Assembly (NCBI GenBank): GCA_038503075.1
Contig: JBCAML010000001.1
Location: forward strand, 4,092,001 to 4,156,000
From: Gyromitra esculenta
Taxonomy: Eukaryota; Ascomycota; Pezizomycetes; Pezizales; Discinaceae
Reading direction: 5' to 3'
DNA: 64,000 nucleotides
Shown here one piece after another: positions 9,930 through 21,200 of the stretch (positions are counted from its first letter, which is position 1; every line of letters begins with the position of its first letter). Under the pieces are notes generated by a model that worked only from the letters and a program-made list of their open reading frames with translations, ran no database searches and was not told the DNA's origin. A program made the translations under genes and the position numbers.

Positions 9930-12246
9930 AATAACATCAATACGTATTAATATGGGAGTAAATACATGTCTGCGGGCCACTTATGCCCCTACGGAATTCT
10001 CACGAAATTGATGGTTTTCCTAACACCCTTTCTAGCTATTTGCCATCTCGATTTTCCCTACGTCTTTCCTAGTGTCTTTCTTGGTACCCTCTCTGACGAG
10101 TTATTGGTCAATACCCTTTCTGGCACCTTTCTCGATGGCTTACCCGCTACATCTCTCTCCAACACCTCTCCTGATATATCGACACCTTCCTCGATACCCC
10201 CCAATTGTTCACGAGAACGAAACCACACTACAAATACTCTATTCCAAACGATTAGTACATTCACGTCGCGATTCTTGCAACGCATCTAGCTAGCCGTTTC
10301 AATATCCGAGAAACGTAAACCCTAGCCAAACACAAAGTTCAACCAAGCCATACCTTAGCAGATAAGGAGTAACCGCAAATCAACCACACCACCTAATACC
10401 TAATAAGCCGCATCACCTAGCTATTCTTCCAGCCGCGCCGTCCAGCCCGAAGTATTTTGAGTGACGAAATCAGCCTTCCAGACCCCCGTCTTGGTGGAAA
10501 GTATCAACTCCTCATTTGGGAGAATGAGGCGGCGCCATGCCGTTATTTTTCTTCAGCATTAATTTCGGCACGTCTTCCTTCGGAAACGGCACCAACAGTG
10601 GCGCAACATCTAATCAGATGAACGTCGTGTTCGTGGTGAACTGCCGCTGTGAGATCCCGATCTTCAATGGCAATCTCCGTTCCAGCTTTTGACCACATGG
10701 ATGTTGCGCAACATAGGCAATATCAGCCAATGTAATCGCTTTGTAGCACCTGCTCATCCGTTAGATCGGAGTCTGCACTACTCTTCGGGAGGCTCCTTAT
10801 GGCTGTACACTGCAGTTTAATCTCGCTACATATAAGTGCTCGCCCCAGACTAAAAATTGTGCTGATAACCCGTGGGGCCGCTAAGCATCCTTATAGCGCG
10901 ATTACCCTAATAAAGCGAATCCTTATAGTGCGATTGAGCTGTAGGCCGGGAGAACCCTAACCACCAAACCTCGCCCGAAATTCGCAATGCCATGGAGGAT
11001 GGTAAATGCCATATCGTTGACCGTAAATCTCTCTGTAGGCCCATATGCTTATCTATGTTGCCTCCATAACTCTCGGGAAATTTCGCTGGTACTTTACTTA
11101 TCTGCTCTCTCGGGTGATTAGTTGAGATGGGGTTACAGACCCAACAAAAGGGAATTTGGGGTGCTAGATAGCGGGCGCCTTGTGATAAGATACTGCCCAT
11201 AATCGTTTGCCTGGCAGCCTAGGGAATCGAGTGCTGCCCGCTCACAGATATTTTCGTCATAAACATCGGCGCTATTATATATCAGAAGCCTGATCGGATT
11301 TTTGTGAGTTTTCAGCCGCCCACAGGATTTCCGAGCACTGAAGCGTATGTGTCAGATAACAGTTACCAGAAGGGAGTCAAAAGAGGCACCAACAAAAGGA
11401 TATTTTTTTTGGAGTGAGATTTTCGAAGAATATTGTTGGAAGGGTTTGCTTGGAGGGTTAAGATACTCATAATGGAGGCTGTCTTTAGGATGCTCGCAAA
11501 TACCATACCTAGGATGGATGGGTTATATTGTAGCAACTGGGCTTGTTTGGCGGCTTTAATCGATAGTAGATTAACTCAATGAAGGGGTTAATTACATCAA
11601 ACCATACCTTTCCTCTGTTACGTGGCCATATTACTTATCGCTCTAGGGGTTTTCGGTTTGCTACTCAAATACCATCCTCGGATTCGGCTTTCTGGAGTGC
11701 TGTCGCTATACAACTGCCTGATCAAAACACTGACCAGCACATACGCGGGCAAAAGCAAAGAATGTGCATGAGCATGTGAGTAAGCGGGTGACCACCCATG
11801 ATCCGCAAACCAACCAGAAAACCTCCAAAACCAACCTGCCTCCAGAAAACCCCCACAGCACGGCCCTAATTATCTTGTTATCACTATTGCCACCTATATC
11901 TCGCTTAAACTCTCTTCCTACCTTATCAATTTCCAACTTCAGTCTCATCTCGCTCATCTCTCCGAGTCCTAAGCTCCTCAAACCATATGTTTTATTTTGT
12001 TATATGAAAATCCCACTTTAGCGGTCGCAGTCACCCACGGCAATTATTCTATCCGAACGCACCACAAACTCATTCTATAATCAGGACGAGAAATAACGCC
12101 TGTACAATGCCCGAAATAAAAAATAATGGAAAAATAATACAAAGGCAGCGGAGGGTAATCCGAAATAAGTAAGTGATGGTACTTATAAAAGAAAAAAAGA
12201 AACCTCGATATGCTGCGTGAAAACTGGTCTTGTTAATCAGGCAGTC
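9930..12246. other. Gene-poor stretch with low-complexity and degenerate sequence
   Basis: No convincing gene. Around 10040-10200 there is an imperfect CT-rich periodicity (CACCTTTCTCGATGG, CACCTCTCCTGATA, CACCTTCCTCGATA). On the minus strand it reads as a charged frame with RKVPERVL and ERVPRKTL units, probably a decayed repeat. From 10.4 to 11.2 kb the base composition is more gene-like but every frame is broken. The right end is the 3' flank of GUT2. Confidence 0.45.
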
Positions 12247-12305
12247 TTAAACTCCACCATTATGCACTGTGCTTGAGTCGATGCTTGGTATAATATCCGT
12301 CGCAT
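12247..12305 (-). other. Possible extra terminal exon of GUT2
   Basis: The GUT2 frame ends inside a strong splice donor: GTGAGTAAC at 12375-12367 contains the in-frame TAA. Downstream are a GCTAAC branch point and a CTATAG acceptor ending at 12306. Splicing from 12376 to 12305 keeps the frame and adds about 18 residues (DATDIIPSIDSSTVHNGGV) before a TAA at 12249-12247. With this exon the protein would be 698 aa instead of 681. RNA evidence is needed to choose. Confidence 0.5.
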
Positions 12306-12367
12306 CTATAGGACCAGCTAGAACTAGTTAGCATAACTGTTCCTTCTCTCACTTACTTCCCATACAG

Positions 12368-14539
12368 TTACTCACCATGTCTCGAAAAAGCTTTTTCATC
12401 AACGCCCCACTTCCCCACAATACCCCCCTCCACCTCTTTCCTCGTAACACCCACTCTTTTCGCCGGCAAACCCATGCTGACCAAGAAAGCGACAGTGTCA
12501 ATCCATTCTTTCTCCCTTCGCTCTTTGCTCCACTTCAATTCCTCACCCATAATATCGATCACACCAGGAAGTGCTTCTAGGGAAGCTTGGACATTCAGGA
12601 ATGCAAGTCTGGTTCTTCGTGCAAGAACGTCTACGGCAGTTTGTGCGTATTCGTGCTTAACAGCATAACGGACCTCGCCATCCACGAAGGGGTAGAGGGC
12701 CGAAAGGCGCTTACCACGGACGGGGAAGCGTTTTTCGGTGGGCGCGGAAAGGGCTGCGACGGCCCAGGCGCGGTCCCCATATGCACCGGCAAGATGCTGA
12801 GCAACTTCAGTTTCGACACCGAAGTGTTGAATAAGGTTGATGAATAATGTCTTGCTAAAACCGTGAGCGCCAATGAGTTTCACATACTCAGTCTTACATG
12901 TCCCGTCGATCTCAATCATCCCTTCACTCTTCGTGGAGAGATCAGATGATCCAGGCTTGAGGTTAAATTGCTTGATTGCCTCGTCTACAGCTTCCTCGGC
13001 CATTTGTCTGTATGTCGTCCACTTTCCTCCAGCAATCGTGATAAGACCGCTATTTGAGACGTTGATCAAGTGATTTCGGACAAGGGATTCAGTATTCTTT
13101 GCATCAGGATCTTTCACTAATGGGCGGATACCCGACCAAGCTGCAAGGACATCGCCACGGCGGACGTTGATATCGGGCGCAAGATAGCGGCTAACTTCAT
13201 TCAAAATCCAGTTTATTTCTTCTTCACGAGGAATGGGATGTGGAGTGATTGAGGTCGGAGCATCGGTGGTACCAGCGATAGTGTTTCCTTGCCACGGGAG
13301 GAAAAAGATGACACGGCCGTCGGAAGTGTTGGGGTCAATCAAGCCCATTCTGGCTGGAGAGTAGTAGCCGGGGAGAACAATATGAACACCGCTACTTGGT
13401 GCTACAATTTCTGCAGTCTGTTCGCCCGTATCAAGTTTCCTGACACTATCTGTAAATGGTCCAGTGGCATTGATTACACCCTGCTCGTGTATGTTGATTA
13501 GATATCGCCTCGTGTCGCGAAGACTAATCGCGATCTTTAATGGTCAAACTTTCTTACCTTTGCTTCCACGAAAAACTCGTCCTGATCCGTAGCTCCACCA
13601 AAACTTAATCTACCAGTCTTTTTCTCATGTAAGAGATCTTTGACTTTGATACCTGTAATTTTCCCAGTTTCTAGATCTTTAACTAGGTCCTTGACCTCCA
13701 TATGGTTCACGACCGTTGCTCCATATAATGCTGAGGTGAGAGCCAATCCGACATTCATCCGCGAGTCATTGTGGGAACCATCTACCCCAATCAGCTTTAG
13801 AAGCAAAATGTTAAGAGCAGAGCCACGCACCATAGTACACTAAAGCACCGGCCAGCCCATCTCCCTTCAACATCGGGAATGCCTCGAGTGCCTTTCCGCG
13901 TGTTAGAAAGTAAGAACTCTCTAGATTCTCCTTTCCAGCGAGGAAGTCATAGCATTTCGTCCCAGCCCAGTAGTATGGAGCTTTCCACCACTCGTACACT
14001 GGCAACATGATAGGCAAACTCATGCTCAGATGAGGTGCTGTCGTCAGGAAAACAGCACGCTCTTTAAGCGCCTCTCGCACAAGCTGATATTGACTGTAAT
14101 CCAACTCCTTCACAGCTTTTTCCAGATATCGCACACCTCCGTGAACCAATTTCGTACTTTTACTGCTGGTCCCTGACGAGAAATCATCTCTTTCTATAAC
14201 AGCAACTTTCAGCCCTCTACTTGCGGCATCCAGCGCAATTCCAGCGCCAGTAGCTCCGCCTCCAATAACCAGCAGGTCGTAAGCACCCTCATTTCGCCCA
14301 GCCTTCAACTTTTCGATTTGCTGAGCTCGAGTAGGAAGTGGTGGAAATTTTGGTGATTTGCCGGCAGGATTGCTGCGGCCATAGGATCCCTCAACTCCAG
14401 CAGCATTGTTAATAGCATATGTATGCGCTGCAGGTCGCGAGGAGATTGACTTATAGCCATAGTAGCCACCAAGACCAACCGCCGATCCGATCAAGAAGGG
14501 CTTCACGAGTGAGCGAGCTGACGAACGGGCACCAGCCAT
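12368..14539 (-). CDS. GUT2: Mitochondrial FAD-dependent glycerol-3-phosphate dehydrogenase
   Basis: This enzyme oxidises sn-glycerol 3-phosphate to dihydroxyacetone phosphate at the outer face of the mitochondrial inner membrane and passes electrons to ubiquinone; it serves glycerol use and the glycerol-phosphate shuttle. Exons are 14539..13831, 13781..13558 and 13480..12368, with introns of 49 and 77 bp in clean GT-AG form; the frame joins without stops to give 681 aa. The N-terminus (Arg/Ser-rich, then a Gly-rich hydrophobic stretch near 14-30) fits a mitochondrial targeting and anchor sequence. The FAD Rossmann motif DLLVIGGGATGAG is at 88-100, followed by the GTSSKSTKLVHGGVRYLE block and, later, the AGGKWTTYR and R-x-D-V-L-A-R-R-T-R-L-A-F motifs of the family. 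I start at ATG 14539; the frame extends upstream only with TTG. The annotated stop lies in a splice donor, so an alternative 3' end is possible. Confidence 0.93.
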
Positions 14540-16543
14540 CTGGTAGATATGATGGAGATTCAAGGATTGAAGGCGAGATTGATGATGGAGGAGATTGAGG
14601 GGGAGGTATGATAGAACAGCGACTTAGGAGAGGTCGTTAGCCAGCTCTTTAGCTAGAAGCTTATTGTCGCCAAACCTAGCCACGTGAAGAAAACAGAGAC
14701 TACGACGTCAGAGGCCCAAAAACAAAACTGCAACCGGCAAGTTCCACTCGCGATAGACAGCGAACACCAACAGATAAGTCCAGGTACAGATCAGAAACAA
14801 ATTCGGGGAATATTATACGAAATAGTCAAAAACATCACCACAGGCCCCACAAGTCTTTATTTATGAGGCTCAGTAAATATTTGTCCCCCCGCAATCACAA
14901 TCCTCCGCACGGTAGTTGACCACCTCGCTACGGTTAAACCCAGCTGTTCTTCCTACCCGGAACTAACCCATTATTCACCCCACGTCTCGGGTTTTCACGG
15001 TCAAAAGCCCGAGGTTGAGCCCCTCGGTGTTTCTCTAATCCATCTTCCCACTACGACGGCGCTGCCCAGCGCCATAAGGGCCGGTTTTAAGAAATTTCTC
15101 GGTCCACTGATCGCCTAGCTCTCGTCCACGAGCTCTTTCTTCCTTAGTTTTTCCGAGATCATGCACTACCAGGGAAAAGGCGAGGACGTGGATGCGAATC
15201 AGGGCCCAGGGTTTAGGGCTCCAACTACATGTGGTGATGATTTGCTCCGAGACTAATCGTGGCCGCGCAGAAACCCGAGATTTGGCTACGGGAAAAGTTT
15301 TATCGCGGGATACGATATTTTGCCGTCTTCCCTTCCTTCCCCGCTTGCGTGTTAAAAAAAAAACTCGGTCAAGCCTAGCTTGGAAACGTGACGCAAGAGT
15401 CATTTCTGAGACTTGACGCATGTGACAGCGCCGAGAACATCAAGATAGCACGGGTTCGCTTTCGAAAAAACCTTCACAGCTTGAAATGATCACATTCCCG
15501 GATAATACTGCTCTAGGACACTCTACGTCATAAATTTTCGATGGAAATTAAAGCCAGCCGACAAAGTGCGTGTATAATCACGTAACTCCTTGTAGCCTGA
15601 GTCACTAGAGTATATGCTCCTGGGTCAATTCTAATATTCTTAAGAACTCGAGAATGACTAAATCGCTTAATACCCGACACCCCGGATCATACCCGCCCAA
15701 CCGCGATATCTTGGCATAACATAAGGATGCCTTGCGCCAGCTCAGCCTTCGTAGGAAGTTTTTCGGCAAATTTTTTATACAGAATCTCTTTCGCCTAGAG
15801 AGTTTATTCCCTTTCCTAATCTTTCATATAGAACTAGAAGATCTCTCGAAGGACAGAGGATTAGGAAAGGACAACTGGGCCTCGTGCGACCCTTGAACCA
15901 AATCTCGGTCTCTCAAATCATAAACTCTCGCTCGGTCGTGCCATTGATAGGTCTATCCACCAAAAAAGGAGCAACAAGGTAATCTCTAAAACACATTAAC
16001 TGTTTCTGAGCCTCGCACTCATAAGTTTCTTACATCTCCTAGATTACCTTATGTTAGGATAGAGGTCCTTAAACTAATGAGGTTCGGCTTGGAACCTGAT
16101 TTTTGTGGGTAATGGCGCAACGTAACGGGAATTAGAGGGTCCCACTACTACACCGAATTGTCGTTCATGAAGATATAAACCAAATGACTTAAAATTTCAT
16201 GGAGGGTAGGCTCATAGCAATAGACTAATGAATAAGCTTATTAAATCGCTACAGTAAGGTTGACATAGAAAATTACAGTCATAAAACTGTCCATCGTTCT
16301 GTGACTCTTTTCATGCGTCTGTATAATAAACATCGAGAGGCAAAAAAAGCTCGACTGGTTGAGGACTCGACCGCGAGACTCCAAGCTCTATATACTCGTC
16401 TCCCGACAAATACGTCTCCCGAATCTAGGATGCCTTCGGTGGGAAGGAGGCGTTTATGGAGGCTGTGGACTACGAGAACATGGTGGCGCCAGTACAAGAA
16501 AGATATCGACAGACGGACGGCAGGAAAGCTACACAAGCACGTT
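14540..16543. other. GUT2 upstream region and gene-poor sequence
   Basis: The first few hundred bases should hold the GUT2 promoter. The 15.0-15.4 kb part is somewhat GC-richer and has a long minus-strand open frame rich in Arg/Lys, but it has no recognisable domain and looks like chance. From 15.5 kb the sequence becomes AT-rich without coding signal. Confidence 0.4.
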
Positions 16544-16586
16544 CCGCGACAAGATGCTCGTTTTCATCGTTCTACAGCCGAACAGA
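16544..16586 (-). pseudogene. 5S rRNA 5'-end fragment or decayed 5S copy
   Basis: On the minus strand the segment TGTTCGGCTGTAGAACGATG, then AAAACGAGCATC, closely matches the 5' third of the full 5S gene about 220 bp away (TGTTCGGTCATAGAACGATG, then AGAATGAGCCATC). After that the similarity fades, with only faint matches (GTACTG and CACCATGT) near 16495-16515. It lacks the conserved CCCGTCCGCTC core, so I read it as a broken duplicate. Confidence 0.45.
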
Positions 16587-16753
16587 TGTTCATCAGCCGC
16601 TTTGGAGATTGGAAGACAGCTTATTTACTGCTAACGTTGGGGGTGCCAAACGCTCCCTCTACCGTTGTCTACATTGAACTCAATGCTTTAGAAAAGTCCC
16701 TCTATCGACTGCACGATCCGGCGGGGCAGCATGATGAGGTAATAAGATGTAAT

Positions 16754-16759
16754 AAAAAA
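16754..16759 (-). terminator. RNA polymerase III T-run terminator of the 5S gene
   Basis: A run of six T on the minus strand starts 8 bases after the predicted 3' end of the 5S rRNA. This is the usual spacing and form of a polymerase III stop. Confidence 0.55.
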
Positions 16760-16766
16760 GTAAATT

Positions 16767-16885
16767 GAGTTCAGTACCTGGGATTCCCACATGGTCACCC
16801 ACTGCAGTACTAACCAGGCGATACGATGCTTGGATATGCCAGAGCGGACGGGATGGCTCATTCTCATCGTTCTATGACCGAACAC
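16767..16885 (-). rRNA. 5S ribosomal RNA gene
   Basis: The 119-nt minus-strand sequence carries the conserved 5S blocks GGTCATAG, ATCCCGTCCGCTCT, CAAGC, GGTTAGTAC, GTGGGTGACCA and GGGAATCCC in the right order and spacing. The secondary structure holds: helix I (GTGTTCGGT with ACTGAACTC) pairs at eight of nine positions, helix II is ACGATG with CATCGT, helix III is GAGC with GCTC, and helix IV is CCTGG with CCAGG. A T-run terminator follows. Filamentous ascomycetes carry dispersed 5S genes, each with its own internal polymerase III promoter, so a lone copy in a gene-poor stretch is expected. Terminal bases differ from the common ACATAC/GTATGT ends I remember from other fungi, but they remain complementary, which favours a functional variant over a dead copy. 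Confidence 0.75.
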
Positions 16886-17137
16886 ATTATTTCAAGCACT
16901 CTTTGACTTATGAAGAAGCTGTGCTAGCGCTTGTTATAGTCATAGCAATAAAATATGTGTTCTGGCCCATTCGAGAACTCGGGGATCAGCCTAGCTTTTC
17001 ATAAACAGCCAAGCCTTTTGAAGGGACAGGCTATTGAGGAATTAGTACGGAATAATAAAACCTCCAGCTTGTCAAATGCAACACATAGGCTTAGCCAATT
17101 GTAAAAGCAGTAGGAAATAATACCTAGCCCCGCTACT

Positions 17138-17153
17138 AGACCTAACTTGTTAG
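17138..17153 (+). repeat. Copy 1 of dispersed AGACCTAACTTGTTAG motif
   Basis: The exact 16-mer AGACCTAACTTGTTAG recurs at 20963-20978 and, inverted, at 54184-54199. The sequences diverge sharply after TTAG but keep weak similarity before it, as expected for a shared element terminus. Confidence 0.5.
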
Positions 17154-18139
17154 CCGACACATAAGGAAGGAAGAGCTCACGGTGTTGGTACCGCAAAATC
17201 TCTTCTACGCCATACGCCATACGCCATATGCCCTGTGCCGTCTACCGTACGCCGTCAGCCATTCAGGAGCCTCTCAAACAAAACACCCTAGAATTTAGTT
17301 GCCCCTCCATATAAACAAACGACATATAGACGTCTATCTAAGAGTCTGAAGATATCTATCTGCTGCGAACGCGTGGGGTTCAGCTGGTTTTCATTTATCA
17401 AAAAGCTAGCGAGTGATCCAACATGATGGCTCTGCTTTGTAACGTCGTATGTGTTTTTACCTTCTAGCGCAAATTTCAATAACTTATAATGACACTAAAC
17501 TCAAAATCGTTGATCGAATAGAAACCATGCCTTATTTCTTGTTCAGCGGATACTTTGTATTTTATATTACTGGTGCTTCTTGCGATCGCCTGAGGAACCT
17601 GATATTGAGTCACATATTATCACTCGCTATATCTCGCTCGATGTTTGGATGACCACTTTTCTTGGGGAAGAGCCTAAAAATAAGAATAAGAGTGAACGTA
17701 GGAGTTATATAGCGAAGCTCTGGTGGTCTAAGTTTTTTGGTCATCCCCTTCTGGATTGTTGCTGCACGGGTTCGTGGGGGACTACTATCGTCATTCACCA
17801 CATCAACGAGCGAACCTGGAAACATAAATCTTGGTATTTTCTCTACATAGCCCAGCAAATTGGGGAAGGATTGATCTCTAAGATTTTTGTGGTCTTCAGC
17901 ATCTTAAACCCAAGTCTCATGGTTAGAGAGCACTAGAGATTAGCACTACGCCTGTGCGGCGTAAATAATAGGATCGTCCGAAGTGAAGGCCGTGATCAGC
18001 AATAAGTACAAAGTCCTTGTCAATAACTCCTTCTCTACATTCTAGACAACTAAACAGTTTGATGGAAACCCTAACATCTGTAATAAATTCCCTTACTTCA
18101 TATACACCTTTACTTGTGCTTCGTAGTATCTACATGTTA

Positions 18140-18299
18140 CGTACCGTAGTATCTGGTGAAATTTGTTCCGGGGCTATAGCGCTAGTAGGTGAAACATGCA
18201 TAAGACATGCTGACTTTCCATAAACGTAGAGTATTAACAAGTTATATGCATGTCTTACTTGCTAGCGCCAGAACGGATTTCACCAAATACTACGGCACT
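18140..18299. mobile_element. TA-flanked inverted-repeat element (MITE-like), 160 bp
   Basis: The left end reads CGTACCGTAGTATCTGGTGA and the right end, inverted, reads AGTGCCGTAGTATTTGGTGA. The match continues through AAATTTGTTC/AAATCCGTTC, GCGCTAG and ACATGC for about 55 bp with several transition differences and a small gap. TA lies outside both ends (18138-18139 and 18300-18301). No ORF. This is a third terminal-repeat family in the window. Confidence 0.7.
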
Positions 18300-21200
18300 T
18301 AGGTGCGCATATCCAACCCCACCTTTTGTTCCCATAAGCAGGTCGCAGAAATTTTATTGATATAGGAGCTAATCAAACCATTATTTGAGCGTGCAAAAGG
18401 TAGGGTTAGAATGTTAGTTCGATAACCAAGATCTAAAAGGATTTTTCGATTATGACTAGTATCCCGACTATTCCGACTTTACCGTCGTATGAATACGCTT
18501 ATAGCGTCACCGATCCTAGAATGTTTTTATAGCTTTGAGATTGCGTGCATTAAAACGTATGATAGAATTGGATACAGGTATTTCCAAGAAAGAAGCTCGG
18601 GTTCCGTTCCGTTCTTGCACTTGAGATTCAAGTGTAAAAGCGGGGACCAAGTAGAATGCATACTGTACTTATGACTTATCGCAGCCTACCTTACCAAAGT
18701 TGAATACACTCGAAACAGCTGACCTAGGATGCAAGCTCCAGATCCCAAGTGCCCGGATACCCGTAGTTACACATCCTGAGTTTTCTAAGACTTGTCCAAA
18801 CAAAAGCTGTAGGAGTAAAGTATGTGTGCAAGAAGATAAACCTGCCCGCTCTGCCAAATAAAGACAATTTATAAGCATTAGATACCCTTGTCAGCTCCGT
18901 AGAAACCCATCGTGAGCAAGAGCAATTACTTCTTCAGTATATAAGAAAACTGAATAGAACATAGGCATACAAGCGTTACAGACATATATGCGAAAATCCA
19001 CGGTTCGGCCCTAAGCTCTAGCCGAGGTTTAGGGAAAAAATAATCATCTCCGAATCTACGATCTGCAAAACTTTTCACCAGCTGCAGAAGCACGTACCCC
19101 GCCCACTTCGGCTTCCGTAAGGCTTATTCTTGCCCGCACAGACTGGTATGATGCCCAAAATATTGACCATACCTTATTATTACTTAACACAGTGCGGTTG
19201 TTCTCTTCAGCTTATAGCAAAAGGTTCCAGCCTCTTACGATTGCCAGTACCCCATACAGAATCGTACATGATCAAAACTTCAGGATATGAGTGGGGTACT
19301 TATTTCTCAATTTCCCCATACCAAATATTATCAGTTACAGAGCCAGAAGCATCCCTAAGGTTATCACACCATGGGTAGTCAACATCTCATGCTTCTAAAG
19401 TGATAAAATGGGGTAAAAGCAATCTGACATAACTATAGTACGATCTGGGGATATGCATTCTTAGAATCAAAGCGAAGAACGGCTTGCAGGGTACTGTGAT
19501 CAGAGTGCATAAGCCGCCACCATGCACCTTCGCCTTATTTCATTCGTTAATCGATCTTCTACTCCAATCACTTACTAGATATGTGAATTTCCGCCAATAG
19601 TAGTTTAGGGTGCCATTTCTCTACTTCTACTTGGGTAAGTTGCTTGCCGTCACCGGCGAGCTATTGATACGTCACTCACTCATACCTAGTTCGCCGGCGG
19701 AGGTTTCTTCCAGATTGAATGAACAACCTTGATTTTATAATAGTCGTACAAGGGCTGAATTCTGGCCAAACCCGAGAGCTGAGTATTGACTAACAGACTG
19801 ATTAAAAGGTTGCATACCGTTTCCCATGTGGCATATATCTCCCACACTCAGAACCAAGTGTAAGTTATACCTCCAGGCCACTTCCCCGTCGTTGAGCTGC
19901 AGGGCCAACCTTCCAGTTTCCCGGGATGAATCGAACCCCAGTGATGCAGGTAACCTGTTATACGGCCCACCGCATCAGCCCGCATAATCAGCCCCTCATT
20001 TCTCTGGCCTTTAAGCGAGAGTTTTATGGGCAATCCGTAAACATTACGCGTAAGTGGTTTATAAAAGAAAGCTATAATTGGAGGGGAGACTGTAATATGA
20101 GTGATGGTCAACCTGTTGAGATTGTCTGATTAACGATCGAGATGCTTATCTCTTTAGTATCACAAAAAGTCATTTGACTTTCAAGTGATGTTTGGGGAAG
20201 CCTAACCACTTGCTACTGCGGGGATGTAAGCACAGTAATAAAAAGCCACATAAATCTCTGATGAACGAGCGAACGATTGATTGATCTGTCTGAGGAGATC
20301 GATGTCGATGATAAGAAAAGCGATTAAACGAGATCTAGCTAGGAGAGCAGAGCAGGTATATGCAAATTAATCGCATGGCAAGCGCATGGCAAACGACCAC
20401 CTTTTGTTCTCTGATCTAGGATAGGTATTGGCTCACGATCTAATGATCTCTTCTCCAGTTCCCTGGTAGTTGCAACTCTGCATCCCTGTCTGTTTGCTTA
20501 TCCCCATGGCACAGGACAAAAGCCAAAAACATGGGTTGCACTTTGTATAGTGGATATGATCTGTGCATGGCACTGCATTGCATGCATATACCAATTCACC
20601 TACATGTTTTTTTTTTTGCCCATACCCCAGCAGACGAATACCACTGTCTCTTTGCACTGGAGAGGGTGTGGATATAATAATACGAGTTAAACGAGAGTCT
20701 CGGGTCGGTTAAAGAATATTTGACGCACACAGGAGTGAGGGAAATTAATGATCACTATGGATCACTCGTAGTCTTAGAGCTACGTATGCGCATTCGTGTT
20801 ACTACGAAGATTGAATAACCAACCACAAGCGCAGCCGTCGGCTATTTTTTTCCCCCTGAAAACGAACCTCCTTGCAATTGAAAGAGCCCACAGACAGTAA
20901 TTTCGATTAATCTCGGCCTATTAGAGCTCGATATTCTAACGGGAAAATACAGTCTTCTCGCCAGACCTAACTTGTTAGGGGTTGATGTGGAAAAACGCCC
21001 CATCCGGATATGAGTTGGCATTCGAAATGCCAAGCCTCGGCTACGGCTACCGAACTAGCTTAAAGAGATAAAAAGTAAAAAGCATGCAGCAACCAACACC
21101 ATGCACATCCTCAGGGTACAGCCGTTAGACTTTGGCAGCCTCAAGTTAATATCTTGTCTTTAGGTAACTAAGGAGGTAGGTGGGTTAATTTTTACGAAGG

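Noticed and set aside
15035..15421. 128-codon minus-strand ORF upstream of GUT2
   Set aside because: Basic, low-information composition without family features or splice context.
16301..16768. 155-codon plus-strand ORF
   Set aside because: It runs antisense across the 5S-like fragment, has an Arg-rich chance composition and no domain signal.
19915..19950. GGTTCGATTC-like B-box on the minus strand, possible tRNA
   Set aside because: The T-arm does not close, and no acceptor stem or anticodon arm can be drawn around it.
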